From: Euphorbia lathyris | Taxonomy: Eukaryota > Streptophyta > Magnoliopsida > Malpighiales > Euphorbiaceae | Direction of reading: 5' to 3' | Length of the DNA stretch: 64,000 nucleotides | Assembly: GCF_963576675.1 (NCBI RefSeq) | Contig: NC_088918.1 | Span: forward strand, 69,241,501 to 69,305,500 | In this document: positions 1-10,881 of the stretch, one piece after another | Numbering within the stretch: the first letter of the stretch is position 1 | How the letters are laid out: each line of letters starts with the position of its first letter | Program-made: the position numbers and the translations under genes | The notes under the pieces: generated by a model | What the model was told of the DNA's origin: nothing | Database searches by the model: none | The model's input: only the letters and a program-made list of their open reading frames with translations

Positions 1-85
1 CGATTATTGTCGATACTGTCGATATGAATGTCGATACTGTCGATATGAATGTCGATACAAGATTCATATCGACATTTAGAGATGT
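1..85. repeat. Subterminal CGATA iteron cluster I
   Basis: GTCGATAC and GTCGATATGAAT alternate as a 21-bp unit repeated about twice, followed by an inverted ATTCATATCGAC. The motif is the same as in the three other clusters of this element. The cluster is cut by the window start. Confidence 0.8.
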
Positions 86-303
86 GTGATTTTCCATTCT
101 AAATCATAAAATTCAAACACAAAGCACATAAAACATAAGCATAATTTTTATATTATATATTAAAAAGGAAAGAAATACATAAAACATTAAAAAACGAAAA
201 AAACAGAGTAACAAACACAAAACACATAAACAAAAAAAAGAAACAAACACAGAACAACTAATATAAGTACGTAAACATTAAAAACAAAACAAAAAAAATA
301 CAA

Positions 304-618
304 TTATTGATACTCAGGACCCATTAACACCTCAGCGTAGTCCTTCTTGGACTTCTCCAAGTCCCGCTTGAGGCGCCTTACTGTCCTCCTGAGCCGCCTG
401 TTTTGGGCCATGACTGACTCCAGAAGGTCAGAGGTCTCTTCTGCAGCCCAAGACATGGTTTGTGCCATGCCCCTCATGAACCTGACGATTTCATCCGTGT
501 CTCCATCACGGAACGAGAGGATGAAAGAAGCCATGAGTTCTTCGAACTCAGGCATAGGATGAGGTGGTGGTGGTGGTGGTGGTGGCGACTGTGGTGATCC
601 CGGTGGTGACGCTGCCAT
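304..618 (-). CDS. Small Pro-rich coiled-coil protein of the MULE
   Basis: A 104-residue protein, not recognised as a known family. Residues 1-27 are Ser/Pro-rich with a run of eight prolines. Residues 24-60 contain acidic, amphipathic sequence. Residues 61-95 form a strongly charged helix (RRLRRTVRRLKRDLEKSKK) that looks like a coiled coil or nucleic-acid-binding helix. The start at 618 is preferred over the upstream in-frame ATG because a good TATA box (689-698) lies about 70 bp upstream of it, so the longer reading would begin upstream of the promoter. The gene is divergent from the transposase across an iteron-filled intergenic region. Accessory genes of MULEs (vanB, vanC of VANDALs) are known, but no homology is claimed. 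A role in transposition or anti-silencing is only inference. Confidence 0.6.
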   Translation of the reverse strand: MAASPPGSPQSPPPPPPPPHPMPEFEELMASFILSFRDGDTDEIVRFMRGMAQTMSWAAEETSDLLESVMAQNRRLRRTVRRLKRDLEKSKKDYAEVLMGPEYQ

Positions 619-688
619 TATTTTTGGATAAACTTGAGAACTGAAGAGTTTACTAGAATGAATAATAAAGTATGAACAGGTAATGAGT

Positions 689-698
689 CTATTTATAG
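689..698 (-). promoter_or_regulatory. TATA box of the small MULE gene
   Basis: The minus strand reads CTATAAATAG about 70 bp upstream of the ATG at 618. It fits a TATA box and leaves roughly 40 bp of 5' UTR. Confidence 0.6.
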
Positions 699-779
699 AT
701 GAAGGAATTGTAATATGCATGGGAAATCTCAACAGACTATAGGGTGATATTCGAATAAGAGTGACATTCGAAGAAGAGT

Positions 780-1155
780 GAAAGTCAAATTAATCATTAC
801 CTGCATTTAATGCTCACTAATAGAGTATTCCAGAAAAACGTCTATTCATATTCCGTCGATATACGTCGATATATAATCCGTATCGATATTCAAACCGATA
901 ATACTTTGCAAATACGTGCCGATAGGTGTCGAAATCTATGTTGTATCGGCATATATCGACGTATTTAATGCTTAGCCTGATAGTCAAAGTCATCATTACA
1001 TGCATTTAAGGCACCGCTTAACAGATCATTCTAGAAAAATGGCTGTTCAGATTCCGTCGATATACGTCGATATATGAGCCGTATCGACGTATATGCGCCG
1101 ATATGTGTCTATATGCAAGTTGCATCGACATATATCGGCATATCTCATAGTTTGA
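780..1155. repeat. CGATAT iteron cluster II in the divergent promoter region
   Basis: Two diverged copies of a roughly 200-bp unit (TTCCGTCGATATACG begins at 851 and again at 1052). Each is rich in TCGATAT, ATCGACG and CCGATA motifs on both strands. It lies between the divergent small gene and the transposase gene, where promoters of both are expected. Confidence 0.75.
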
Positions 1156-1255
1156 AGTGTGAATACCAATAATATATAATTTTCGTTAACTTTCTTCGTT
1201 TAGTTACAATAATATAACATTTAATTTACTTATGTGTTTATGGTAATGCAGAAAT

Positions 1256-4016
1256 ATGTCCACCCCGAATATTTGTCTGTGTATGGTTTCGTGCGATGGA
1301 GAATGGAAAAAAGATGGGCCAATGGACACTATGATATACGTTGGTGGTCAATCTAAGGTGCTCCATTTTTCAACCCCAACTGATTACCAAACTTTGAGAG
1401 ATAGAATTCACGCTTCCCTGAATGTTGATGCAACCTGTTTTGACATACAAATGGCAATGCACACAACATACGGTCCAAATAAACTTTTTGGACGATTAGC
1501 ACAAATTGTGGATGACAGTGATATAGCTGGTTTCGTTGAGTTTTGTAGATGGAATAAACCCGATGTGATGCCATTATATGTGACTATAACTTCTCGAACA
1601 AGTGTTGCGGAAGTAAGGCGACCAATGGTTGCTGAAGTGAGGCGTCAAAAAGTTGCGGAAGTAAAACGTCCAATTGGTGCAGAAGTAAGACGACCAACTG
1701 TTGGTGAATTCAGTCCACAAAATGTTGCTGAAGCAGAGGCAACCAGAATAAGTTATTGTGTGCCTAACATAGAAATTGAGACTGGTGGTCCGGCAAAACA
1801 TGTCATAAATCCATATACCCAATCTCCTCTTGGGCTAGACGATATTACATTGGATCACAATTGTGGGTATGATAATGTAGTGCACGGGGATGATCAAGGA
1901 TATGGTAATGGATGTGATAACGATGACCATGGATACGATAACGACTACAATGGATTTGACAATGATGATCACGTATATGATAACGATCATCGCCAAAGAT
2001 CCGTTTCAGAACCATCGATTGATAATGTTCAACCAAGTTTGCATGAGATTGATGATGATACAAGAATGAGGAGGAGAACGGATCCATTTCGTTTTGTTCC
2101 ACAAGTACCAGAGGATGTAGGCATTCCGATCAAAAGTACATGATCTTCCGGGGGTGATGGGTTGAAGGCGCATGATATGTTCAAAAGCAAACGAGAACTG
2201 CAAGATGCACTTGGGAGATATTCAATTGATAATATGTTCGAATGGAAGGTGCACAGATCAACTAAGTCCTTGTTTGAGGTCCGATGCAAGCATGTTGACA
2301 CATGCAAGTGGCGGGCTAGAGGTGGAGTCATACTCGGTTCAGATATGTTCATACTTCGGAGAATTGACAGTATGGACAGTCACACTTGTGATAGGGGTGG
2401 ACAACTATTGCCACATCACAGGCAAGCGGGGAAACGAGTAGCAGGTATCATACTTAGTGAGAAGTTATATATGGAGAATCGGGTGTACCGTCCAAGTCAC
2501 ATCATTTGGGAGATTGAAAAATTATTTTCAATCAATCTATCTTACATGCAAGCTTGGAGAGCAAGATGTTGGGCGGTAGATAGCGCGAGTGGTACACCTG
2601 AAGAATCGTACATGTTGTTACCTGATTATTGTGAGACACTGAAATTTGTTAATCCAGGTACGGTGACACATATTGAAACTGACGATGAAAATAATTTCAA
2701 ATTCTTCTTCATGGCCATTGGTGCTTCAATCCGGGGTTTTAAGGCACATATTCGCCCCGTTATATGTGTAGATGGAACACACTTAAAGGTTAAGTATGGC
2801 GGGGTACTTTATGTTGCGGTTGGAAAGGATGGTAATAATCAAATTTACCCTCTTGCATTTGGAATTGGGCCGAATGAATGTAATGAATCATGGGCTTATT
2901 TCTTCACCAGGTTGAAAGAATGTATTGGTGAAGTTGAAGACCTCGTCATAATATCAGATAGGAATAAGAGCATTGATTATGCAGTCAATATGGTGTATCC
3001 AAATGCGGTACATGGAAGTTGTGCTCATCATTTGAAACAGAATGTGAAGGCTAAGTTTGGGGGCGGGAAAAAGTTAGACATAGCGTATTGGCAAGTTGTA
3101 AAAGCATGGCGGACCTCTGATTTCCAGGAAAGATTCGCCAGACTTCGTAGTATAAGTCCGGGGGCAGCGGACTATCTAGAGGAAGCTCGTCGAGAGAAAT
3201 GGACACGTGCATACTTCTGCGCACGTCGGTATAACATTATGACGACAAACATATCCGAATCATTCAACGCAAGAATGGGAGATGGTAGACGTCTACCGAT
3301 CACATTGTTGGTTGAGTATATAAGGACAATCCTCCAAGCATGGTTTCATGAGAGGCGCACAAAAGCAGGTATGATATTAGGACCTCGTCCATGGTATAAT
3401 AGTAATAGTTCTTATGTACTCACGTAGTGAAAATGTTTTTGCAGGGGAACGGGAGACATATTTGTCCACATTTTATAACGAGAAGATGCATAAACATGTC
3501 AATAAGTCCGTTCAGTGTTCATATAAGCCCATTGATGCACACAATTTTGAAATCGACGATCGAGGTAAGGGTGGGATAGTGAATCTGCGCGCGGGAACAT
3601 GCACGTGTAGGAAATGGCAATTGTCACAATTTCCATGCAGACTTGTATGTAAGATTGCATCCATGCATCGATTAGAGAATGCATATGCGTGGGTGCATCG
3701 ATACTACAAAAATGAGGCTGTACGATTATCGTACCATGAACCCATACATCCACTAGGCCACCAGTCTGAATGGAAAGTTTGTGATCCTCCTAGGCGGGTG
3801 CTTCCTCCTAAAAAGGTTGCGCCTAGAGTGGGACGTCCGAGAAATCAAAGCCGAATACCGTCAAGGGGCGAGGAGGTAACTCCGACAAGGTGCACCAGAT
3901 GCGAGCAAACTGGTCATAATCGAGCGACTTGTACTAGTATGTTACGAGTTCCATCTCGGCTTCCACCAACAATATCGAGTGAAGCAAGCTGTTCTAAAAA
4001 CTCTGCTGGCAAATAG
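1256..4016 (+). CDS. MULE (MURA-type) transposase, two exons, one in-frame TGA
   Basis: Exons 1256-3368 and 3445-4016 join across a 76-bp GT-AG intron in phase 1, giving about 894 codons. Residues 1-295 hold the N-terminal domain with short VAEVRRP repeats and an Asn/Asp/His-rich stretch. The MULE transposase core follows, with a first catalytic Asp in VDGTH (about residue 506), a second in ISDRNKS (about 568), a downstream CAHH motif, and a third acidic residue probably in YLEEARREKW. Near the C terminus is a SWIM-type zinc finger whose usual final CxH reads CRL, then a CX2CX4HX4C zinc knuckle (CTRCEQTGHNRATC). The frame is broken once by TGA at 2141-2143; reading continues in the same frame, so this is a single nonsense change. 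The enzyme would cut and paste this MULE; this copy is probably inactive. Confidence 0.93.
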
Positions 4017-4109
4017 TGTACTCTATCTTATGTATTGTTACTTTGTATTCATAATTTGTGTATTGATAATGAGTATTGATAATGAGTATTGATAATGAGT
4101 ATTGATAAT

Positions 4110-4432
4110 CGCCGATATGTTTCCATATCGACATTGTACACGCCGATATGTTTCCATATCGGATATGTCCACGCCTTCCATGACCCCATATGTCCCTACG
4201 TAATCGCCGATATGTTTCCATATCGGCTATGTCCACGCCGATATGTTTCCATATCGGATATGTCCACGCCTTCCATGACCCCATATGTCCCTATGTAATC
4301 GCCGATATGTTTCCATATTGACATTGTACACGCCGATATGTTTCCATATCGGCTATGTCCACGCCTTCCATGACCCCATATGTCCATACGTAATCGCCGA
4401 TATGTTTCCATATCGGCCTTGTACAACAAGAA
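4110..4432. repeat. Iteron cluster III: seven palindromic CGATAT hairpins
   Basis: CGATATGTTTCCATATCG, a 7-bp-arm inverted repeat with a 4-base centre, occurs seven times (starting near 4113, 4144, 4208, 4240, 4303, 4334 and 4397; one copy has a mismatch). Longer units also repeat, each containing CCTTCCATGACCCCATATG. The cluster lies between the convergent 3' ends of the transposase and Ulp1 genes. Confidence 0.85.
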
Positions 4433-4491
4433 GATGTCACCAATAATATACATTTATAAGTTACCAACAAACGTTTACATGTTAAAATAGA

Positions 4492-7400
4492 TTACAAGCC
4501 AAGCAAATTAGGCATTGGAATAAGATCATTCTGGTTCAACAATCTTTGGTTGAAGAGTTCCAAGCACACCCGCAGCCTATAGAAACGTCCATCAAACCCA
4601 GAGAATCCATAATCCGTACATAATGGCCCTTTTTCAACATAATGCTGAGCAAACAAGCATAGGAAGACACCACAATCATTGGATTTGCGCAGCTGTTGTG
4701 GGCACCCACGAGCCCTCTCCCACTTTATCAATCTATTGCCGTTATCAGGCCGCCCACTTTTCTTCCAAAACTCGGCCTCTTCCATTGCTCTTGTCATGAT
4801 ACGAAAATGGGGTTCAAGCCATTTGTCCATTGATTCTTTGGATGCATTTGACTCCAGACTATCATAGAACTCTATCCTCATTTCTTCCACGTAGAACACA
4901 CCGAGTAACCAGTGTTCTCCTTTATAATTGATGGGTATTAGCACATGTTTAACCTCATACCAGGGCCGACTGTGAAACTCTTTCATCCTATTGATTCGTT
5001 GCACAAACACATTGGAATGTCCCCATTTGCCGGGTTTGTCATAATTCTTGGTCATATTTGCAAACTCCATAAAGCCAACGAAATTTGAGTCGATGGCAGT
5101 CCAATCCTGACTTTGATGGACGTATTTACCGTTTAATAACCACAAAAATGCATTTACAAGCTGCAACACACATGCACAAATAAGTTCAAACACAACACAT
5201 ACATAGTGAAGAATATAAACCAACAACTTGGAAAGTGACCAATATCTTACTTGACTGTCTATATACTTTCCAGTTATCTCTGCCTCTTCAAACCACGATA
5301 CAGTCTGACCCCAATCGGTTCCACCTAACGTCCTCAGCTGATCGCGGTGGGTACTCTTCTTCCAGTCGTCATATGATTCTAGAAGGTGTCCTTTTATACG
5401 ATCGCGACCATCGTGGTGTTCCACGGGGTACTTTGCATCATCATCATCATCAAAGTGATATTCCATCCGAGGATCAGTGAATGGTGACTTAACGTCTTTC
5501 CCACGTTTCTTTTCTCGCTGGGGTCTACCTTTCACGTCTTCCTCCTTGATGTTTACATCCCTTCCTCTACCTCTCCCTCTTCTTCCTCCTCTTGTCCCTC
5601 TTCCTCCCACTCCATCCCTTCCTCCTGCATCCCTTACCCCCCCTCCTCTCCCTCTCCCTCCTCCTCTTCTACCTCCTCTTCCTCCTACTCCTCTTCCTCC
5701 TCTATTACCCTGCCCTTCCTCCTCATGTTTAACCTCGATAGTCAAATCTTCTATTTCTCCTTTGTCTTCATGTATAGGTAAAGACGATTGGACAACTTGG
5801 TTAACCAGAAGAGTAAGCTGTCCATGATCGATCTCAGCATCATGGCCGTCATGGCTCTCATCCTGTTAAAACACCAAATAGAGACACAGATTATGTCATT
5901 GTGAATTCAGTTAAAAGCACCACCTTAAACGTTAAAAACAAACTTACATCAATCATCATAACAATTTCCCTCTCCTGCTGCTTCTTCTCTCTTTCCTCCC
6001 GTTCTTTCTTAGCCCTCTCCTCCTGCTGCTTCTTCTCCCTTTCCTCATGTTCTTTCTTAGCCCTCTCCTCTTGATCTTTCTTCTCTTTTTCCTCCTGTTC
6101 TTTCTTAGCCCTCTCCTCATGATCTTTCTTCTCCTTCTCCTCCTGCTCTTTCTTCTCCCTCCCCTCCTGCTCTTTCTTCTCCATCTCCTTCTGCTGCTTC
6201 TCCCTTTCATCCTGTTCTTTTTTAGCCCTCTCCTCATGATCTTTCTTCTCCTTCTCCTCCTGCTCTTTCTTCTCCATCTCCCCCTGCTGCTTCTTCTCCC
6301 TTTCTATATGTTCTTTCTTAGCCCTCTCCTCCTGCTCTTTCTTCTCCTTCTCCTCCTGATCTTTATTCTCCTTCTCATCCTGGTCTATCTTCTCCTCAGT
6401 TTCTCTATTCTCCCTCTCCTCCTGAACAGTTTGGTCATCCAGACCTTGTCCTCCAATCCCCATATCATACATATCAACGTCGCGTTGTGACTTCAGTTCC
6501 TGCACATCACGTTCTACAACGGACAATCTATTTACAAGGGTATTCAGTTTCCTATCTTGCTGACCAAAGTGTTCAGTTATCATCTTCTCCTGCTCATCAA
6601 ACTTGGCATTCATCTTCTTCTCGTGCTCATCAAACATCCTCCTCAGTACTCGTTCAATACCAGAGTGTTTCTTCTTCTGGACAGGTACTCTAGGTGAGAC
6701 AATGAAGGCATTTTCATCATTATCAGTATCAGATTCACTGCCATCCTCTACATCAACATATCCGCCTTCATATGTACCCAATCCCTCCTGTTCCTCCTTT
6801 TCCATACCTTCATCCTCTTGCTCCTCTTTCCCCTCTTCTTCCACCTCCTTCCCCTTTGCAGCCTCTTGCCCTTTTTCCTCCTCTTGCACCTTTTCCAAAT
6901 CGGTAAAGACATGGTCATAATTACAATGCAGACCATCCACATGGTTTACTAGATGATCATACCATGAGCTTTCTTTCTCGGTGTCTTCAGCTGTAAGTTT
7001 TGTGGCATTTGGTTTTACACCCGACTAAAAATACAATACAAATGTACAAATAAACAAATCAGTCAGATGTATAGCATAATAGTGACACATATAGGCACAA
7101 TGCTTGGTCAACTTACTTCAAAAATGGTTAGGACTTTGGGCAATTTAGCGATAGCGGTCTTTTTCCATCGTAGCCATCGTGGGATGCGAGTGCCTTTCTT
7201 CTCATACCATGTCCGGGTGGCATCCCATACTTCCAACAACCAAGCCTGCAACAAAGGTCCAATTCATTATTTATGCCTATGACCAACATTTCTAGTATAC
7301 AGAATATACACACATCATACCTGAAATACGTATGCAAAACCATATAGGTTGTATGAGACACGGTTAATCCTTAAATTCTCCATATAAGCGATCAATTCGG

Positions 7401-8696
7401 TCTTTTCCACCATCTATTCCATTAACAAGAGACCTGTAGGTCACATCCCAGCCACAAACACCCCACGGGAACTCGTTAAACAATCTTGGAAATTCAGCAA
7501 GTTCCAACACCCAACGAAGAACTTTTTTTTCCCGAGTGTTATCCAACACACAGCCAATGGCAAAATACAACATGGCAAATGAAACTGCATCCTGGTCAGA
7601 CTGATCCTTCCAAACAGTTTGCAGCATAATTGTTTCCACGTCTTTATAGGATGGTGTAGGGATGCCTGGAAAAAACTTATTCCTAAATCTATATGGCTTC
7701 TTTATCCCACTGAACCTTTCCAGAAATGCTTCCATGTCCCCAAACCGTAACCCACTTAGGAGTCCAAACTCCCAATCCCCAAATCTTAACTCAACACCTC
7801 TAACTCTGAAGCAAAGCTCCCTGGGTTTGAGGTCTTCACGTATGATCTCCCTTGTTAAAACGGTGTGGCATAGGACTCCTGCAAATACTGTATTGGTCAT
7901 TTCCAAGTACTGGCCGAAGCAACTCTTCCTAAATAGATTTAGTTGGTCTGATGTTAACAACCCCTTTATCTGTTCTGATGCTTGTAGATTACACCTAACC
8001 GTGATGACGCTTTCCGTTCCAAATGCTTTTTTGTATTTATATGCAGGTTTCTTCTTGGCTTTCTTCTTCGACGGAGAGGCATGCTCATCTCTCTTCCTCT
8101 TGTCTACACGATCATGCTGAAAAATGTTGTAGACATATCATCAGGGAACATAAAATCAAGCTAATTATAACGTTGACCTAGAATGAGCTAGCGTATGCTA
8201 GAATAAGAGAGTTATCGGCAATATAACGTCGATATGAATGTTCTATCGGCAATATAACGTCGATATTAATGTTCTATCGGCAATATAACGTCGATATGAA
8301 TGTTCTATCGGCATTATAACGACGATATGAACGTTCTATCGGCAAACTGATCGACGATATGAATATTATAGCGGCAGTATATCGTCGTTATGGATGTTCT
8401 ATCGGCCATTAGGCTGTCTATGAATATGTGCTATCTACAATTAGGTTGCCGATGAACATACACATCGACGAATTTCAACCAAACCGAATGACTTCCTAAC
8501 ACCAGACGAACCCAGAAAAAACCCTAACACCAGAAGCAGTAAACGAAACGAAACGAAACGAAATGTTCCTTCTCAAACACAACAAATGTACATGCAATAG
8601 AAGAGAGAAACGCAAATGTAAAGTCAAGTTATTTACCCTCTTTTTCGTTCTTCCTTCTGAGTTCGATTCGTTGTCTGAACTTTGTGTTCTCGCCAT
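4492..8696 (-). CDS. DUF1985 / coiled-coil / Ulp1-like cysteine protease of the MULE
   Basis: Six exons by splice reading: 8637-8696, 7321-8116, 7117-7245, 5948-7024, 5251-5862 and 4492-5160. All five introns are GT-AG and phase 0. The protein is about 1113 residues if one frameshift is allowed. Exon 1-2 gives a basic nuclear-localisation-like start (KRKRDE, KKKAKKK), then a DUF1985 domain continuing into exon 3. Exon 4 has an acidic region, a helical region, then about 150 residues of Glu/Lys/Gln coiled-coil repeats. Exon 5 is Arg/Gly-rich. Exons 5-6 carry the C48 Ulp1 domain with His in GEHWLLGV, Asp in FYDSL, Gln in CPQQ and Cys in NDCGVF. Without correction, an extra A in AAAA at 7403-7406 shifts frame to a stop at 7364. 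The family removes SUMO-like modifiers; its substrate in MULEs is unknown. Confidence 0.88.
8214..8412. repeat. Iteron cluster IV: 31-bp tandem repeat in intron 1 of the Ulp1 gene
   Basis: The unit ATCGGCAATATAACGTCGAT plus ATGAATGTTCT is 31 bp and repeats about six to seven times (starts at 8214, 8245, 8276, 8307, 8338, 8369, 8401), degrading to the right. It holds the same TCGATAT core as the other clusters. It lies inside the 520-bp first intron (8117-8636). Confidence 0.85.
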
Positions 8697-9239
8697 GTCA
8701 ACTCCAAGTAACAGAGATTCGCCGGATGAAATGTACAGAATCGGCCAATGAATCGCCGGAAAGTTAGAGAGATGAATAGAGGGGTGTTAGGTTAGAGTGA
8801 TGGAAGTTCGAATATTGAAGAGCGGGAGCGGAGTGTTAGAGATGAGGGTAAGGTTGGAAATTAGTTAATGAAATGTGTTAGTTTTGGTGAGATTTTGAAA
8901 GTGTGTTAGAAATGAAAACTAACCCCCAAAAAGGTGCTAGTTTTGTAATTGTCCCTTCATTACATCAACAACAAAACAATCATCATACACAATAATTGAG
9001 TTTATTAAATTTAATTTTTCAGCTTTTACAAAAGTCTTCATACGAAAAATAACACGAGATTTTTTAAGCGATATAGTCCCAAAACCCTATGTGCTCGAGG
9101 TTTGTTAAGCCCACGGCAGTTCCAAAAAGATGCAACTCATTCTGTTAGATGGGCTTGAATGACAGGCCCTGCCTCTGGCCCATTTTTGTACTCCATTTGT
9201 GTAACATCCAGAAATTTGTCATTACAACTGTGCCAAATA

Positions 9240-9901
9240 TAGACCTGTTCAAAAGCCCATTGGCCCGCCCAGCCCGTCCAAGCCCACTCTTCAAAGACTG
9301 GGCTTGGACGTATATGTTTCGTAATAGGCCCGGTCCAAGCCCGCTTAGGCCCGAATACATAGTAGGTTGGGCTTGGGATTTGTCTCAAAACCCATGTCCA
9401 ACCCAGCCCGGCCCGAAATTTTAATAATAACTTTAATTTAATAAATTTTATAGTTTAATAAACTTTATATTCCAAAAATAAAAATTTTAAATTTCATCAA
9501 CATAAAAATTTTCAAACCATATATCTTTTAGAATTGATGAACATGTACATATTTTTTTATTACTGTTTTATTTATTACTATCAAATGAGTATTTTTTTTA
9601 TTTAGGATGGCGTTAATTGATTTTTATTGGAGTAATCCTCTAAAGTTTAGTTCATTGTATTGTATTATTTATATTTATAGTATAATTTTTTTAGTTTAAT
9701 TTTAATTTAAAAAAAAATATAAAGATTAGTTGGGTCGGGCCGGGTTGGGCTTGGGAATTAGTTCTTTTAGCTTGGCCCAGCCCGGTCCGAGCCCGATGTA
9801 AATATAGTACGGGCTAAGTTGGGCTTGGACAAAGCAATTATGTAACAAGCCCGCTTAGGCCCGGCCCAAGCCCGGCCCGGCCCAGCCCATGAACAGGTCT
9901 A
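9240..9901. mobile_element. hAT-like MITE A, GC-rich ends
   Basis: The ends are inverted: TAGACCTGTTC on the left and GAACAGGTCTA on the right, followed inward by GGGC/GGGCC-rich arms around an AT-rich centre. It matches the second element at 10454 in end sequence. No convincing 8-bp target duplication is seen here. Confidence 0.6.
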
Positions 9902-10453
9902 CATTTCGGTAGGTTATTTGTAACTGTGTTAGTAACAACATAAATATTTTAGACATAATTGATGTTTACAAAGACTGAAGTGATAATTAAATACGAGTTA
10001 AATAACAGTAAAGCGGATTGTTTAAATTTTCTGTTAGGTGAGAGTAAAATTGATCTTACTTGATAAAATTACGATATACAAAACGATTTTTATTGAGATT
10101 TTATTTCTGTAATCGCATCATTAAACTTTTATGTTATTGCTAATTAGATTCTTTATCTTTGGAAGCAGCTAAAAGTATAGAGACCTAATTGAATGAAAAA
10201 ATAAATTATTATGACTCAATTAAATAAAAAGAAAAACGTACGAACTAATATTTCATTTTTGCCAATAAGCAATGAGCAAATCATGCCTGAATTAACGGTG
10301 ACTGTTAAAGCAAACAAGCACAGTCAAGTTTCGATAAAGCAACCCAACTTATTAATAACATAAAGAAAAAAAGGTAATAATTGTTCTTTTACCCTTTTTT
10401 TTGGTCTTTTCATGAATATTTTCCTTTTTGGTTTAGAATGACTTGCAAGTCGA

Positions 10454-10873
10454 TAGATCTGTTCATGGATCGGGTTGGGTTGCTTCCAGTGGAAATTTAT
10501 CTGAAAATGCACAGTTCAGGTCAAGTCCAGTCCATTATTAATTTAGGCGAATTCGGACCGGGCTAGGCTACAGTTCAAAATCAAATCTCAAGTACAATCT
10601 ATATAAGCCCATCTAAACATATACGTATAATTTTTAATAATAACAAATTAAATTTATATTTAAAAATAAATATTAATCTATAAATCTATAAATTTATTAA
10701 TTAATATTAATAGGTGGACCGGGCTAGACCGGTCCGTGCTACTTTAATAAATCCGAAGCCCGTCCAAAAAAGACGGAACTGGACCGGACTGGGCTTAAAG
10801 ATAAATTTTCATGTCCAAATCCAGTCCAGGGGACACAGGCCTAGGCGAGTACCCAGGCCCGTGAATAGGTCTA
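10454..10873. mobile_element. hAT-like MITE B with 8-bp target duplication
   Basis: The ends TAGATCTGTTCATGG and CCCGTGAATAGGTCTA are inverted. Flanking octamers CAAGTCGA (10446-10453) and CAAGTCAA (10874-10881) differ by one base, as expected for an old hAT insertion. The element is 420 bp and non-coding. Confidence 0.65.
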
Positions 10874-10881
10874 CAAGTCAA

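Larger units (their letters stand above)
1..8955. mobile_element. Autonomous Ulp1-type Mutator-like element (MULE), left end outside window
   Basis: This block contains a MULE transposase gene on the plus strand, facing a DUF1985/Ulp1-protease gene on the minus strand, plus a small minus-strand gene near the left. Transposase plus Ulp1 protease is the known composition of plant Ulp1-MULEs (Kaonashi-like). CGATAT-type subterminal repeats start at base 1 and recur at 780-1150, 4110-4430 and 8214-8412. The right boundary is placed near 8955 because the minus strand there reads GGGACAATTACAAAACTAGC, a plausible MULE terminus. The matching left TIR is not in the window, so both boundary and TIR are inference. 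A 9-bp target duplication cannot be checked. Confidence 0.8.

Noticed and set aside
6047..6490. Leu/Phe-rich plus-strand frame of 147 codons
   Set aside because: It is the complement of the Glu/Lys coiled-coil repeats of the Ulp1 gene; low complexity creates a mirror frame.
8214..8412. Regular 31-bp repeats resembling a CRISPR array
   Set aside because: The units are contiguous with no variable spacers, and the genome is a plant; it is a tandem repeat of MULE iterons.
9137..9424. Overlapping frames of 70-90 codons rich in Trp/Gly/Pro
   Set aside because: They fall in the GGGCC-rich arm of the hAT-like MITE; open frames arise from composition.
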